Part shown: positions 1 through 9,412 of the stretch, one piece after another | Layout: every line of letters starts with the position of its first letter | Numbering within the stretch: the first letter of the stretch is position 1 | From: Rhodopirellula sp. P2 | GTDB lineage: Bacteria > Planctomycetota > Planctomycetia > Pirellulales > Pirellulaceae | DNA length: 64,000 nucleotides | NCBI RefSeq assembly: GCF_028768465.1 | Contig: NZ_CP118225.1 | Span: forward strand, 186,001-250,000 | Reading direction: 5' to 3' | Notes under the pieces: model-generated | The model's database searches: none | What the model was told of the DNA's origin: nothing | What the model saw: the letters and a program-made list of their open reading frames with translations, nothing else | Position numbers and translations under genes: made by a program

Positions 1-654
1 AACTGCGTGTAAGTGGTTTCCGTGTCGTTGATAGTCAATGTGCGTTTGCGTATGCGGCACATAGTCAATGTGCGTTTGCGTGTGCAGATGTGGTTGATGG
101 GTGGATCGGAAGCCGCCGTGAACCGTGCCAGCCCTGTTCCGATAGATCACTCGCCCCTGCTGCGGAAGTCGTTGACCTTGGATGGAGACTGCCCGTCCCT
201 GGATCACTTGTCCCTGGATCACTGGGCGAGCAACACGATACGGTTGCCGATTCGGCTGACTGAAAACCTGTTGATTTCCGTAAGGCACTGCCTGATTGAA
301 TTGCCCCGTCGTATGCGGAACTTGGTCAATGTGCGTTGTCGTATGCGGCACTGCATCGACATGATTCCCGTGTTGAACTTAATCAGTATGCGTTGTCGTA
401 TGGGGCACGCTATCAAAATGGGTGGTCGCGTGGGGGACGTGGTCGAAATGCGTGGTCGTGTGAGGAATGCGATCAATGTGCGTGGTTGTGTGAGGCACTG
501 CGTCGACATGGTTGCCGTGGCGGACGTAGTCCGTGTGGGTCGTCGTGTGAGGCACATTGTGAAAATGCGTGGTCGTGTGTGGCACGATATGCTGCGCCCC
601 AGCGGTGGACACCAGCGCCACGGTTGCAACGGCACCTAAGAGGAAACGTCTCAT
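1..654 (-). pseudogene. His/Thr-repeat secreted protein, interrupted by a nonsense codon and cut by the window edge
   Basis: The reading frame starts at ATG 654 (GGAG about 9 bases upstream) with a signal peptide, MRRFLLGAVATVALVSTAGA. It continues as tandem repeats built on VPHTTTHxD. A single TAA at 381-379 breaks the frame. Below it the same frame stays open to base 1 and still encodes the repeats (HGNHVDAVPHTTTHID, later THIDYVPHTQTHIDY). The intact paralogous repeat higher up reads HTDYVRHGNHVDAVPHTTTH where the broken one has HTD-stop-VQHGNHVDAVPHTTTH, so a TAC-to-TAA change is the simplest explanation. Histidine about every third to fifth residue suggests periplasmic or surface metal binding, in keeping with the metal-resistance genes that follow. 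The true 3' end lies outside the window. Confidence 0.72.
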
Positions 655-943
655 CAAACCAACTCCATACGGGAAAATTCGCACGGGCAATCACGATCCG
701 GCGAATCATTGACACCGCCCAACTAGCTTAGCAAGCAATGGGAGGGGGTGGGCGAAAAAACCAATCTCCGAGTGATTCGTTGCCTGTCGTCTCATTCGCA
801 TGACTTCGTCGTCAATGAGACAACTCGGAGTACAACTCAGCCTAGCAATCCATTGATATTTCGGTTTGGCACGCGCAATGCGTTGCTTTGCTATTCAGCG
901 GCACTTGCCGCGAACCTCCCCTCGAATGTTAGGAAAGAACCCT

Positions 944-1288
944 ATGAATCGTGCCTTTGCAATTGCCGCTCTCGCAGTAGGACTATTCGTCTTTACCGGA
1001 AACACAGATGCCACCGCGAACGACTACTTTCACGGCGGACACCACGGTTACCACGGGAGTCATCACGGTGGCGGTCACCATGGCGGCTACGCTCACGCAC
1101 CTGTTCAAACGTATGGCAACTACGGCTATTCATCGAACTACGGCGGCTATGGATATGGCCAAACTTATCAGCCACGATACCAGCAACGGTACGCCCCGAC
1201 CTACCGATCGCAACCCTATCGCCAGCGAGGTGGCTTGCACCTTGATATCGGACGCTTCCATGTTCTAGGTGTTGGTGGCCATCACTAA
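944..1288 (+). CDS. Small secreted Gly/His/Tyr-rich protein
   Basis: This 114-residue protein starts at ATG 944, preceded by AGGAAAG at 931. Residues 1-24 form a signal peptide (MNRAFAIAALAVGLFVFTGN). The mature part opens with a His/Gly-rich stretch (HGGHHGYHGSHHGGGHHGG), then a Tyr/Gly/Gln-rich low-complexity segment, and ends in GVGGHH. No enzyme domain is visible. The composition suggests a metal-sequestering or extracytoplasmic structural protein, and the neighbouring metal-efflux genes support the first option by inference only. Confidence 0.75.
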   Translation: MNRAFAIAALAVGLFVFTGNTDATANDYFHGGHHGYHGSHHGGGHHGGYAHAPVQTYGNYGYSSNYGGYGYGQTYQPRYQQRYAPTYRSQPYRQRGGLHLDIGRFHVLGVGGHH

Positions 1289-1410
1289 TCAAGCGTTGTT
1301 CGCTTGCGAATGTTACCGACCGCGCTGAATCAGTTGGACGGGCGAACAAGTCTCGTCCGTCCTTCTTGCCTAACTAAGTCTCTTTGTCTCCGTGCAAAAC
1401 TTACAACGAA

Positions 1411-2175
1411 ATGAAAAACATGCCGAAACCATTCGTCGTCGCGATCGCCGCATTCGCAATCGTCGCCTTTTTCCAGATACAACTCGCAACTGCTCAGCAT
1501 TGGCACGGACATGGTCATGGCACGTATCACCATAGCGACCACGCATCCATTCACGATCACTCCAACGGCGGATGTCCCTACGACGCATCTCACCATTCCG
1601 ACGATTACTCGTATGATTACAATCACGCTCATGCACCGATCACGCTCGGTTACGGGGACATACGGCTGAACCAAGTTCATGGCGATACCAGCGTTTACTG
1701 TCCCGCCCATTCCGGTTGCCCGCTGCAATACGACCAACCCGTTTATGGTCGATTGCCTGGGCCGATGCCACGCTACCGTGACGTGCCCTATCGAGATGCA
1801 CCGCGACAGAATGGATTCCCAAACGGTTCCTTGGATTCCAATCACAACCATAGCCACGATCACGACGGAAACTCACACGATGGACACGACCATAGCGATC
1901 ACTCGCACGACGGACACTCACACGCACCGCTAAATCCCAACGGCCAAACCGCCCTGCCTTTCCGCACGCCTGACCGTCAGCCGATGGAGGCACCAACACT
2001 TCCCAATCGCAATGCAGTTCCCCCGCCTCCTCGCTTCAACGCACCGAGCAACCGCCAAGCACCATCAAGCAACCCGCCGACAAACGCCCCACCAACAAAC
2101 AACGGGCCCATCCGAATGGATGGGCCACCACCAAGCCTGACGACACTGAGCAAACCCATTCAATCCGTCAGTTGA
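1411..2175 (+). CDS. Secreted His/Asp-rich protein
   Basis: This protein of about 254 residues has an N-terminal signal peptide (PFVVAIAAFAIVAFFQIQLA, cleavage near ATAQ). A first His-rich block (HWHGHGHGTYHH) follows, then a Cys-containing middle region, a second dense block of HDHDGNSHDGHDHSDHSHDG type, and a Pro/Asn-rich tail. The start is uncertain: ATG 1411 is used here, while ATG 1420 sits directly before MPKPFVV and ATG 1384 gives a longer form. The HxHxDH patterning resembles extracytoplasmic zinc or copper binding tails. Function is unknown; it lies next to a minus-strand metal-efflux series that ends 28 bp downstream. Confidence 0.72.
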   Translation: MKNMPKPFVVAIAAFAIVAFFQIQLATAQHWHGHGHGTYHHSDHASIHDHSNGGCPYDASHHSDDYSYDYNHAHAPITLGYGDIRLNQVHGDTSVYCPAHSGCPLQYDQPVYGRLPGPMPRYRDVPYRDAPRQNGFPNGSLDSNHNHSHDHDGNSHDGHDHSDHSHDGHSHAPLNPNGQTALPFRTPDRQPMEAPTLPNRNAVPPPPRFNAPSNRQAPSSNPPTNAPPTNNGPIRMDGPPPSLTTLSKPIQSVS

Positions 2176-2202
2176 CACGCAAACGGAAAGCTCCTTCACC
2201 GC

Positions 2203-2805
2203 TCAACTCGTTTCCTCACTGGAACGAGCCATACTAAGAATCCGGATACCACCTCGGACAACGACGCTTGCGATCAGGATTCCGATGACAAGGTCGGGGA
2301 TTTGCGAACCGGAGACTTTAACAATCAAACCTGAGACGATGACGCCGATGTTGGCGATCACGTCGTTTGCTGAGAAGATGTAGGACGCTCGAAAGTTGAC
2401 GTCGCCACTTTTGTGCTTGGCGATCAGCCACAAGCAAAATGAATTGGCGATTAAAGCAACGCAGCCCATCGCCATCATCGCAACGCCGATCGGTTCCCCA
2501 CCACCGATGAAACGGCGAAGTGCTTCGATCAATACACCGCAGCCGAGCGCCAGTTGCAATACGCCGCTAGCTGTCGCTGCATTACGGCGGATGTTGGCGG
2601 CGCGACCGACGGCGTACAGACTGATTGCGTAAACGCTCGCGTCGGCCAGCATGTCGAGCGAGTCCGCGATCAGGCCCGTCGAACTGGCAAGCACGCCAGA
2701 GACAATCTCGACGACAAACATTGCAGCGTTGATTGCCAGCACCACGCGCAGCGTCGCTCGCTGTGCGTCGCCTTCTGCTTCCAGTTGGCATCCACAGTCA
2801 GTCAT
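2203..2805 (-). CDS. Short cation diffusion facilitator family transporter
   Basis: This 200-residue membrane protein has about six hydrophobic segments. It carries the CDF-type motif GLIADSLDMLADASVYAISL in the second transmembrane region and a partner acidic site in SANDVIANIGVI. CDF proteins export Zn, Co, Cd or related divalent ions from the cytoplasm by proton antiport. The usual C-terminal cytoplasmic domain is missing, so this is the short type. The N-terminus carries a Cys pair (MTDCGC). The start ATG 2805 overlaps the stop of the upstream thioredoxin gene by 8 bp, which suggests translational coupling in the same operon. Confidence 0.88.
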   Translation of the reverse strand: MTDCGCQLEAEGDAQRATLRVVLAINAAMFVVEIVSGVLASSTGLIADSLDMLADASVYAISLYAVGRAANIRRNAATASGVLQLALGCGVLIEALRRFIGGGEPIGVAMMAMGCVALIANSFCLWLIAKHKSGDVNFRASYIFSANDVIANIGVIVSGLIVKVSGSQIPDLVIGILIASVVVRGGIRILSMARSSEETS

Positions 2806-3283
2806 CCTTGTTCCTCGGGTTGTCGTCTTCTGCTTCGATTGACGAACTGAGAAACGGCGAAAGAGCATCTATTAGCTCGTATTCAGTTTTTACACCGAAC
2901 AAACGACCGACTTCCTCGCCGTCGCGAAAGATCAACAGCGTCGGATAGCGGTCGATGCCATACTTTTCTTTGATGAATGGGTTTTTGTCGATATTGAGTT
3001 CCGCGATCTTTGCTTGACCAGTCAGTTGTTCAGTGACCAATCGCAACGTTGGTTTCATTTCGATGCACGGCCTGCACCATGGTGCCCACATATCGACCAA
3101 TACCGGAATATCCGACTCGATCACTTCCGTTTGGAAATTCGCATCGGTCAACTGGACAGGTTTGATGCCATTCGCTTTTGGATCATCCAATGGTTTTACT
3201 GCAACGCGAGAGTCGCATCCCATTTGGAGAACCGTAAACACGATTGGCAGCAGGGCTATTGTGAGCTTGGTAGACCAGTTCAT
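2798..3283 (-). CDS. Thioredoxin-domain lipoprotein
   Basis: This 161-residue protein begins at ATG 3283 with a lipoprotein signal (LQMGC, lipid-anchored Cys23). A thioredoxin fold follows with the active site WCRPC (Cys70, Cys73) and the cis-proline segment RYPTL. It is expected to work as a periplasmic, membrane-anchored thiol oxidoreductase. It lies between a small Cys-rich lipoprotein and a CDF transporter, so protecting or reducing cysteine metal ligands is a plausible inferred role. A longer upstream reading frame exists but lacks a signal sequence. Confidence 0.88.
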   Translation of the reverse strand: MNWSTKLTIALLPIVFTVLQMGCDSRVAVKPLDDPKANGIKPVQLTDANFQTEVIESDIPVLVDMWAPWCRPCIEMKPTLRLVTEQLTGQAKIAELNIDKNPFIKEKYGIDRYPTLLIFRDGEEVGRLFGVKTEYELIDALSPFLSSSIEAEDDNPRNKDD

Positions 3284-3387
3284 AAAATTCGTTCCGGCAT
3301 TGATGGTTTGACGTGTCGCTGAGGCGTTGCACGAACTGACCGCGAAGTCAGAAATGCGCGACGCCCCAGCCACTCCGTCGGGCCGTT

Positions 3388-3759
3388 CTATTCTTCCGGT
3401 TGCGGTGGCTTTTGACCCGTTTTGGCTTCGTATCGCGATGCGAACTTGTCGAATCTTGCGGGGCTGCAAATGAAACACTGCGACTCGGGCCGATCGTGCT
3501 CGTCGCACCAGTCACCGTCTTCCTTGAACTTGGCCACCAAGGATGTGTCGCACAATGCGCACTCTTCCTCGGGCACACCATGTTCCACGCACCACCAACC
3601 ACCGTGGCTGTGATCGACATTGGTTGCAGCGACGGGATCTGCTGCACCATCGCTTGTGACTTGGTCTTTGTTGCATCCACTCAATCCGATCGCCATGGCG
3701 GCGATGGCTGCAAGCGAGATGCCTTTGAAGCTAGTCATCCATTTCATCATCGTCATCAT
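3388..3759 (-). CDS. Small lipoprotein with two WCxEHxxPExxCxxC motifs
   Basis: This 123-residue protein starts at ATG 3759, preceded by AAGGAG nine bases upstream. It has a lipobox ending LSGC. The mature part holds two tandem motifs, WCVEHGVPEEECALC and WCDEHDRPESQCFIC, each with a Trp-Cys, a His and a CxxC. The same type of motif occurs in the N-terminal part of the RND adaptor encoded upstream (7027-8706). Clustered Cys/His of this kind suggests metal binding at the outer or inner membrane face. The gene lies 34 bp after the RND pump gene and so probably belongs to its operon. No named family is claimed. Confidence 0.82.
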   Translation of the reverse strand: MMTMMKWMTSFKGISLAAIAAMAIGLSGCNKDQVTSDGAADPVAATNVDHSHGGWWCVEHGVPEEECALCDTSLVAKFKEDGDWCDEHDRPESQCFICSPARFDKFASRYEAKTGQKPPQPEE

Positions 3760-3793
3760 CGTAAAATTCTCCTTCGGCATGGCCGAACTAAAG

Positions 3794-6700
3794 TTAGACC
3801 GATGCCGTTTCAGGCACGCGCCTGATTTTCGGGTCAATCGGTTCATCGGGTTCAAGACGATGACCGTCATCGTCTCCGTCGTCGTCATCTCCTGCATCAG
3901 CATCACTGCGCAGTTTTTCCACTGGCGTGTTGAACACGACGTAGAGCACTCGAAGCACGAGCAAACTCATCACCATCGCACTGCACACGCCGCCAATCAC
4001 CACCGTGGCCAGTGGTCGTTGCACTTCCGCTCCCATCCCGATGCTGAATGCCATCGGAACGAATCCAAGACTCGCCACCAGCGTCGTCATCAAGATTGGA
4101 CGCAATCGTGTCATCGCGGCCTCTTCGACCGCTTCGTCAAGCGAATGCCCTTTTCGCCGCAGTTGTCGAATCGTTGACACAAGCAGCATGTCATCGAGCA
4201 CCGCGACTCCGGACAATGCGATGAATCCAACCGCTGCCGAAATCGAAAACGGCATGTCGCGGATCCACAACGCCAGAATCCCGCCAATCCACGCGAATGG
4301 AACGCCTGTAAAAACTCGCAGCGAGTCAACCCAGTTGCGATACGTCATGTAAAGCAGCGAAAGAATCATCAGGAGTGCAATTGGCACCACGATCATCAGG
4401 CGGGTTTGAGCCCGCTGCAGATTCTCGAATTGCCCGCCCCATTCGATGCGGTAGCGTCCGGCAGGCAGTTGCACCTTTTCAGAAACCACACGTTGAGCTT
4501 CGGCAACGAAGCTGCCCAGGTCGCGACCACGGACATTCGATTCAATCGTAATGCGACGTTGGTACCAGTCTCGCTTGATCGTATTCCAACCTTCCACGGT
4601 TTCGATCGTGGCCAGCCGGGAAAGCGGAATACGTTCGCCAGATGGCGTGGCAACCAAGATTTGCTTGATGGCCTCTGGACTAGCGCGAGCTTCTTCGGGC
4701 AGTCGGATAATCAGTGGAAACCGCAACTGGCCTTCGTAGACTTCGCCAACGTTATGCGTACCCAAGGAGCGGACAAGATTCATCACCGTGCTGGCCGGTA
4801 CACCGTAGCGGGCGATCAGGTCTTGGTTGATGCGAATTTGCAAAACCGGCTGACCAGAAACCTGTTCGACCTTCACGTCTTCCGAACCAGGAATCGAGTT
4901 GAGTGCCCGCTCAATTTCTTCGGCTTTCTCTACCATCACATCCAAATCATCGCCATAAAGAATTGCGGCGACATCCGAGCGTACACCAGAGATCATTTCG
5001 TTCATTCGCATTTCAATCGGCTGCGACATGGCCAGTCGCGGACCGGGTAGATCACGCAGCTCTTCCTGCACCTTGACCACCAATTCATCCTGCGTCTCCG
5101 CTCGCGTCCATTTCTCACGTGGATGCAGTGTCAGAAACAAGTCGGTCAACTCCGTACCCATTGGGTCGGTCGCCACCTCCGCCGTTCCGATACGGCTCCA
5201 GACCTGTGCGACTTCGTCCGGGAATTTTTCCAGAATGACCTGTTCCATTTTTGTGTTGTAACGCATGGATTCTTCCAGCGTCGTCCCCGCCAGTCGCACC
5301 ACGTTGATCGTGATAGCACCTTCAGAAAGTCGTGGGACGAACTCGCTGCCGAGATTCGGAGCGACGAGGCCAAACACGGTGACGAGTAACAACAGGGCCG
5401 ATCCGATAATGAACGTCTTGTGGTGCATCGTGAACCGCAACACCGGTGCGTAGAGGCGTTTCAATAGACGAAGTAGTAGCGGCTCGGTTTCTTTGATGTT
5501 CTTGGGGAGGAACAGACTCGCCAACACGGGCATCAGTGTCAGCGAAAGAACCATCGACCCGGCAAGAGCCATAATCACTGTGATTGCCATCGGTCGAAAC
5601 AGTTTGCCTTCGATGCCTTCGAGCGTCAGGATCGGCAAGTAGACGATCATGATGATCAATTCGCCAAACATGGTCGGCTTGCGAACCTCAACCGCCGCAT
5701 CGCGAATGATCTGCAAGCGACTGCGACCGTCCGACTTGTGAGCCAAGCAACGAACACAGTTTTCGATCATCACGACTGAACTATCGACGACCAATCCGAA
5801 GTCGATGGCACCGAGGCTAAGCAAGCTCGCAGCGATGCCGAACTTCAACATCCCCGAGAAAGCGAACAGCATCGACAACGGAATTGCGAGCGCAACAATG
5901 ATTCCGGCTCGCAGATTCCCCAGGAAGATGAACAGAACCGCGACAACCAGCAAACCGCCCTCGAACAGATTCTTCTGAACCGTATGAATGACATGGTCAA
6001 TTAGCTCGGTACGGTCATAGACCGTTTGAATCTTGACGCCGGCAGGGAGCGATTGCTGAATGCCTGCGATCTTCTCTTTGATGGCCCAAGTGACGTCGTG
6101 GCTGTTTTCGCCCATCAACATGAAGCCCAACCCCAACACCGCTTCGCCGCGACCGTTTGCCGTGACCGCGCCCCGCCGAATCTCATGCCCGATCATCACA
6201 TCGGCGACGTCGCGAATGCGAACTGGCACGCCATCTTTGGAAGTGATGACAATGTCTTCAATCTCCTGAATGTTGACCGTTCGGCCAACACCATGCACCA
6301 GTAGCATCTCGCTGCCGTCAGTGACCGTTCCCCCGCCGACATTCTCGTTATTCGCTTCAATTGCGTCAGATACTTGCTCGAAGGTCAGGCCGTACTTGAA
6401 CAGCCCTTCGGGATCGAGACGAATCTGATATTGCTTCTCGTACCCGCCCCAACTGTTTACTTCGGCCACACCTCGAACCGATCGCAATTGTGGCTTGACC
6501 ACCCAGTCGTGAATCGTTCGCAACTCGGTCATGCGTTTAACACGCTCCGACTGAGAGGCTTCCGAAAAGTCAACACCGTCGTAAACCAGAACGTAGTGAA
6601 AGACTTCACCCAGACCCGTCGAAACTGGCCCCATCTGCGGCCGGCTGATGCCGTCGGGTAGCTCGACAGTGGACAACCGTTCGTTAATCAACTGACGAGC

Positions 6701-7015
6701 AAAATAGATGTCGATGCCGTCATCAAAAATGACCACAACCTGCGACAGACCGAACTTGGAGATCGAACGTAATTCGTGGAGTCCCGGTAATCCGCTGATC
6801 GCCTGTTCGACGGGGAAGGTGATCTGCCGTTCGATTTCCTCAGACGCCAGCGACGGGGCGACCGTGTTGATCTGAATCTGAACCGGTGTGGTGTCCGGGA
6901 ATGCGTCAATGTCGAGCTGCTGGAGTGAGAACACGCCTACAACCGCGAACAACGCCGCCGTTAGAATCACGAGCGCACGATGGCGTAGTGATACGTCAAT
7001 CAACCAATTAAGCAT
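3794..7015 (-). CDS. Heavy-metal efflux RND pump, CzcA/CusA family
   Basis: This 1073-residue inner-membrane RND transporter starts at ATG 7015 with GGGAG upstream. It has an N-terminal transmembrane helix, a large periplasmic porter domain opening with FPDTTPVQIQINTVAPS, a six-helix block, a second porter loop, and a second six-helix block. The motif GAIDFGLVVDSSVVMIEN near residue 400 corresponds to the proton-relay helix of heavy-metal RND pumps, which use the proton gradient to expel divalent or monovalent metal ions. It lies 11 bp after its adaptor gene. The C-terminus ends in an acidic run before ARG-rich residues. The substrate metal cannot be read from the sequence alone. Confidence 0.93.
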   Translation of the reverse strand: MLNWLIDVSLRHRALVILTAALFAVVGVFSLQQLDIDAFPDTTPVQIQINTVAPSLASEEIERQITFPVEQAISGLPGLHELRSISKFGLSQVVVIFDDGIDIYFARQLINERLSTVELPDGISRPQMGPVSTGLGEVFHYVLVYDGVDFSEASQSERVKRMTELRTIHDWVVKPQLRSVRGVAEVNSWGGYEKQYQIRLDPEGLFKYGLTFEQVSDAIEANNENVGGGTVTDGSEMLLVHGVGRTVNIQEIEDIVITSKDGVPVRIRDVADVMIGHEIRRGAVTANGRGEAVLGLGFMLMGENSHDVTWAIKEKIAGIQQSLPAGVKIQTVYDRTELIDHVIHTVQKNLFEGGLLVVAVLFIFLGNLRAGIIVALAIPLSMLFAFSGMLKFGIAASLLSLGAIDFGLVVDSSVVMIENCVRCLAHKSDGRSRLQIIRDAAVEVRKPTMFGELIIMIVYLPILTLEGIEGKLFRPMAITVIMALAGSMVLSLTLMPVLASLFLPKNIKETEPLLLRLLKRLYAPVLRFTMHHKTFIIGSALLLLVTVFGLVAPNLGSEFVPRLSEGAITINVVRLAGTTLEESMRYNTKMEQVILEKFPDEVAQVWSRIGTAEVATDPMGTELTDLFLTLHPREKWTRAETQDELVVKVQEELRDLPGPRLAMSQPIEMRMNEMISGVRSDVAAILYGDDLDVMVEKAEEIERALNSIPGSEDVKVEQVSGQPVLQIRINQDLIARYGVPASTVMNLVRSLGTHNVGEVYEGQLRFPLIIRLPEEARASPEAIKQILVATPSGERIPLSRLATIETVEGWNTIKRDWYQRRITIESNVRGRDLGSFVAEAQRVVSEKVQLPAGRYRIEWGGQFENLQRAQTRLMIVVPIALLMILSLLYMTYRNWVDSLRVFTGVPFAWIGGILALWIRDMPFSISAAVGFIALSGVAVLDDMLLVSTIRQLRRKGHSLDEAVEEAAMTRLRPILMTTLVASLGFVPMAFSIGMGAEVQRPLATVVIGGVCSAMVMSLLVLRVLYVVFNTPVEKLRSDADAGDDDDGDDDGHRLEPDEPIDPKIRRVPETASV

Positions 7016-7026
7016 CCGTGCTCTCC

Positions 7027-8706
7027 CTATTCGGCGACGCAGTCACAGCCTGCGCCTAGATTGTTTTTGAGGAGCTGCGCCCGTAGCACGTCGCTACCGT
7101 CGGTCGCGATCACTTCGCCCGGCAGGACGCCGGAGATGACCTCCGTGAATTCGCCGTTCGTTGCACCCAAGCGTACCGAACGGACGTGAAAGACTTTGAA
7201 GCTGTCGGGACTGTCGAAGTAATGTTTATCACGCACGAATACAATTTGGCAGCAACCTTCCCAGTGCGACGATCCGTTGGGAATCACAATGGCGTCTGGT
7301 TCTTCCCGCAAAATGATTTGGCCCGTACCAAACGTTTCGCTGCGTAACTTGCCTTCAACGTTCGGCAAGATAGCTCGCACCTGCACCATCCGCGTTTGCG
7401 AGTCCGCCGCCGTGCTGATCCAGTCCAACTTGCCTTCCACTTCATAGCGACTGCCATCGGCTTGAAAGCGAATCGATTGCCCAACAGCAAGCTGATCCAT
7501 GTTCTCTAGTGGAACATTGAGTGTGAGCCACATCTGGCTGGTGTTCGCGACTTCAAACAGAATGCGAGTCGGGTCAACAACTTCACCCGGTGCAACGTGC
7601 CGCTGCGTGACGAAGCCTTCGATCGGCGAAACGATTGGAATTAGGTTCGAGGTGATTGTCTTGCTGTTGAGTTGGGTGCGAATCTCAGCGGGAATTCCGA
7701 GCAGGCGTAGCTCGTCGAGGACTTGTCGTTCCGACAACCCTCGCAGCGATGCGATGTCGATCGGCAATCCGAGATTTCGTAGTGACTGTTCAGCGGACAA
7801 CACATCCGCTTGGGCTTTGGACAGCGCAGCTTCAGCATCGAGAATCCGCGAACCCGCAATGGCACTTCGAGCTTGGTTGAGCCGTGAGACGTTTTGTCGT
7901 TGCAGGTTTTCTTCGGCCAACGCCCGCAGAAGGCTTGTTTTCAAATCACCGACTTGTGCCGCGTCGACAACAGCAAGAACTTCTCCCTTGGTGACCAAAT
8001 CGCCAACGCCTTTGGTGACCAACCAGACGCTTCCGGGTACTCGCGACGCCAGGCTCGCTTGCTTCGTTGGGTCGTAAACAATCTCCCCGCTGCCGGTGAT
8101 CGCTTCGACAATCGGGGCATGTTCGATCAATTCCACATCAACGCCAGCCTGCTTCACTGACTCAATGGATGCGAACTGAATGCGGGCCTGATAAATCTTG
8201 CAGGCGCTGTTGTTCTCTTTTCGCGGAGCCACGGCCAAGGCTCGTGCGGCTCGCTCCAGATCGCTCGGCAATATCGACGGCGTCTCCTTCATCTGTGCTA
8301 CATCGGGATGATCCAGCACGCAGTTGTGAACGCCATGCACCGCGCACCAACCGTAGTCGGGGCCTTTCGGCATCAGGGTTGGATCGCACTCGACGCAGAT
8401 AGACTCCGGCACGGCGTGTTCTTCACACCAATCGTCGGCGACCGTCTCGACACTCCCAGTCAACGCGGCGAACTTAGGAATTCGCCAATCGTTGTGGTGC
8501 CCATAGTAGAAGACCGCGGCAAAGCCAATCAGAACCAACGTCGGCCCGATGCTACCAAGGGCAAGCGAGACAAATCGCCGGATGGGGCTAACATTTCTGG
8601 TGGGCGTCTCAATCTGGGGAGCATGCACGGCCCGTCCGTTGGCCGAGGTTTCGGGGGAGGCGGGACGCGGATTTTTCTCCGGCGCATTGACAACTGAGTG
8701 ACTCAT
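7027..8706 (-). CDS. RND efflux periplasmic adaptor (HlyD/CusB type) with N-terminal Cys/His motifs
   Basis: This 559-residue adaptor starts at ATG 8706, preceded by AGGAG. A single membrane anchor lies around residues 49-69. Residues 93-107 carry WCEEHAVPESICVEC and residues 120-130 WCAVHGVHNC, related to the motifs in the lipoprotein at 3388-3759. The classic adaptor core follows: lipoyl-like halves, an alpha-helical hairpin rich in Ala/Gln/Leu, and a beta-barrel ending near the C-terminus. It should link the RND pump encoded next (gap 11 bp) to an outer-membrane channel. No such channel gene is present in the window. The C-terminus ends in a Cys pair (GCDCVAE). Confidence 0.9.
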   Translation of the reverse strand: MSHSVVNAPEKNPRPASPETSANGRAVHAPQIETPTRNVSPIRRFVSLALGSIGPTLVLIGFAAVFYYGHHNDWRIPKFAALTGSVETVADDWCEEHAVPESICVECDPTLMPKGPDYGWCAVHGVHNCVLDHPDVAQMKETPSILPSDLERAARALAVAPRKENNSACKIYQARIQFASIESVKQAGVDVELIEHAPIVEAITGSGEIVYDPTKQASLASRVPGSVWLVTKGVGDLVTKGEVLAVVDAAQVGDLKTSLLRALAEENLQRQNVSRLNQARSAIAGSRILDAEAALSKAQADVLSAEQSLRNLGLPIDIASLRGLSERQVLDELRLLGIPAEIRTQLNSKTITSNLIPIVSPIEGFVTQRHVAPGEVVDPTRILFEVANTSQMWLTLNVPLENMDQLAVGQSIRFQADGSRYEVEGKLDWISTAADSQTRMVQVRAILPNVEGKLRSETFGTGQIILREEPDAIVIPNGSSHWEGCCQIVFVRDKHYFDSPDSFKVFHVRSVRLGATNGEFTEVISGVLPGEVIATDGSDVLRAQLLKNNLGAGCDCVAE

Positions 8707-8886
8707 TGCAGAACTCCTGCTGGGATGGACGGGACAAGCGCGAACCGCACAAATGCAATTCAAGCACTTAACCAACGGATACAGGCCGACCAGAAATGAA
8801 CTCGAACGCGGTGTCGCAACATGCGGCGAGCGCAATCGCGATCACAAACCGATTTCGAGGGTCAACCAACGTGGGCCAGCAGTGGC

Positions 8887-9300
8887 CTACAGCAATAGAG
8901 AGGCGTAAACGAGACGCACGTCTCGCCCGCTTTGCAGATCAAACCGTTGCGGATGTCGTTCTTCGCAGCGTTTGGCAAGCAGTTTGGACAGGTCCAGCGT
9001 TTCCAGACACAGCGGAGTCCAATCCGACAATAGCTGGAAGTCCGCCGACACAGTGCGGGAATTTGACTCCGGCGTTACCAGACAAACGCAGCCGGTGTCG
9101 CAGGGGCAAGGGTTGTCACAAGGGGCATTTCCCGGCGGCAACTGACGGTCATCGCATGGAGTGGATTGTTCGTGTCCACAGTGACAGCTACAAACCTTCT
9201 CAACTCCTGCTGTCGACGCAACATCCCCACCCACCGCACAAAATACGGGGCACGCAACCACACGTAGTGTGATGAACGAGATGAACAGAAGACGGAACAT
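8887..9300 (-). CDS. Small Cys-rich secreted protein
   Basis: This protein of about 137 residues has a hydrophobic N-terminus (FRLLFISFITLRVVACPVFC) that looks like a signal peptide or membrane anchor. A dense cysteine region follows (VCSCHCGHEQ, then PCDNPCPCDTGCVC), and the C-terminal half has no Cys-rich motif. The start ATG 9300 has no clear ribosome binding site. It sits between the two RND systems on the same strand. Soft-metal binding is a reasonable inference from at least twelve cysteines, but I recognise no family. Confidence 0.68.
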   Translation of the reverse strand: MFRLLFISFITLRVVACPVFCAVGGDVASTAGVEKVCSCHCGHEQSTPCDDRQLPPGNAPCDNPCPCDTGCVCLVTPESNSRTVSADFQLLSDWTPLCLETLDLSKLLAKRCEERHPQRFDLQSGRDVRLVYASLLL

Positions 9301-9412
9301 CAAGAGGATGGGAAACCTGTAGATTGATAAGGCTCTAAGTAATCAGTGTAGGTTGGAAAAGCGGTTACGGCAAGGTAAGTTCGGCTACGGCTGCCATTTG
9401 CATGAAGCGTAT

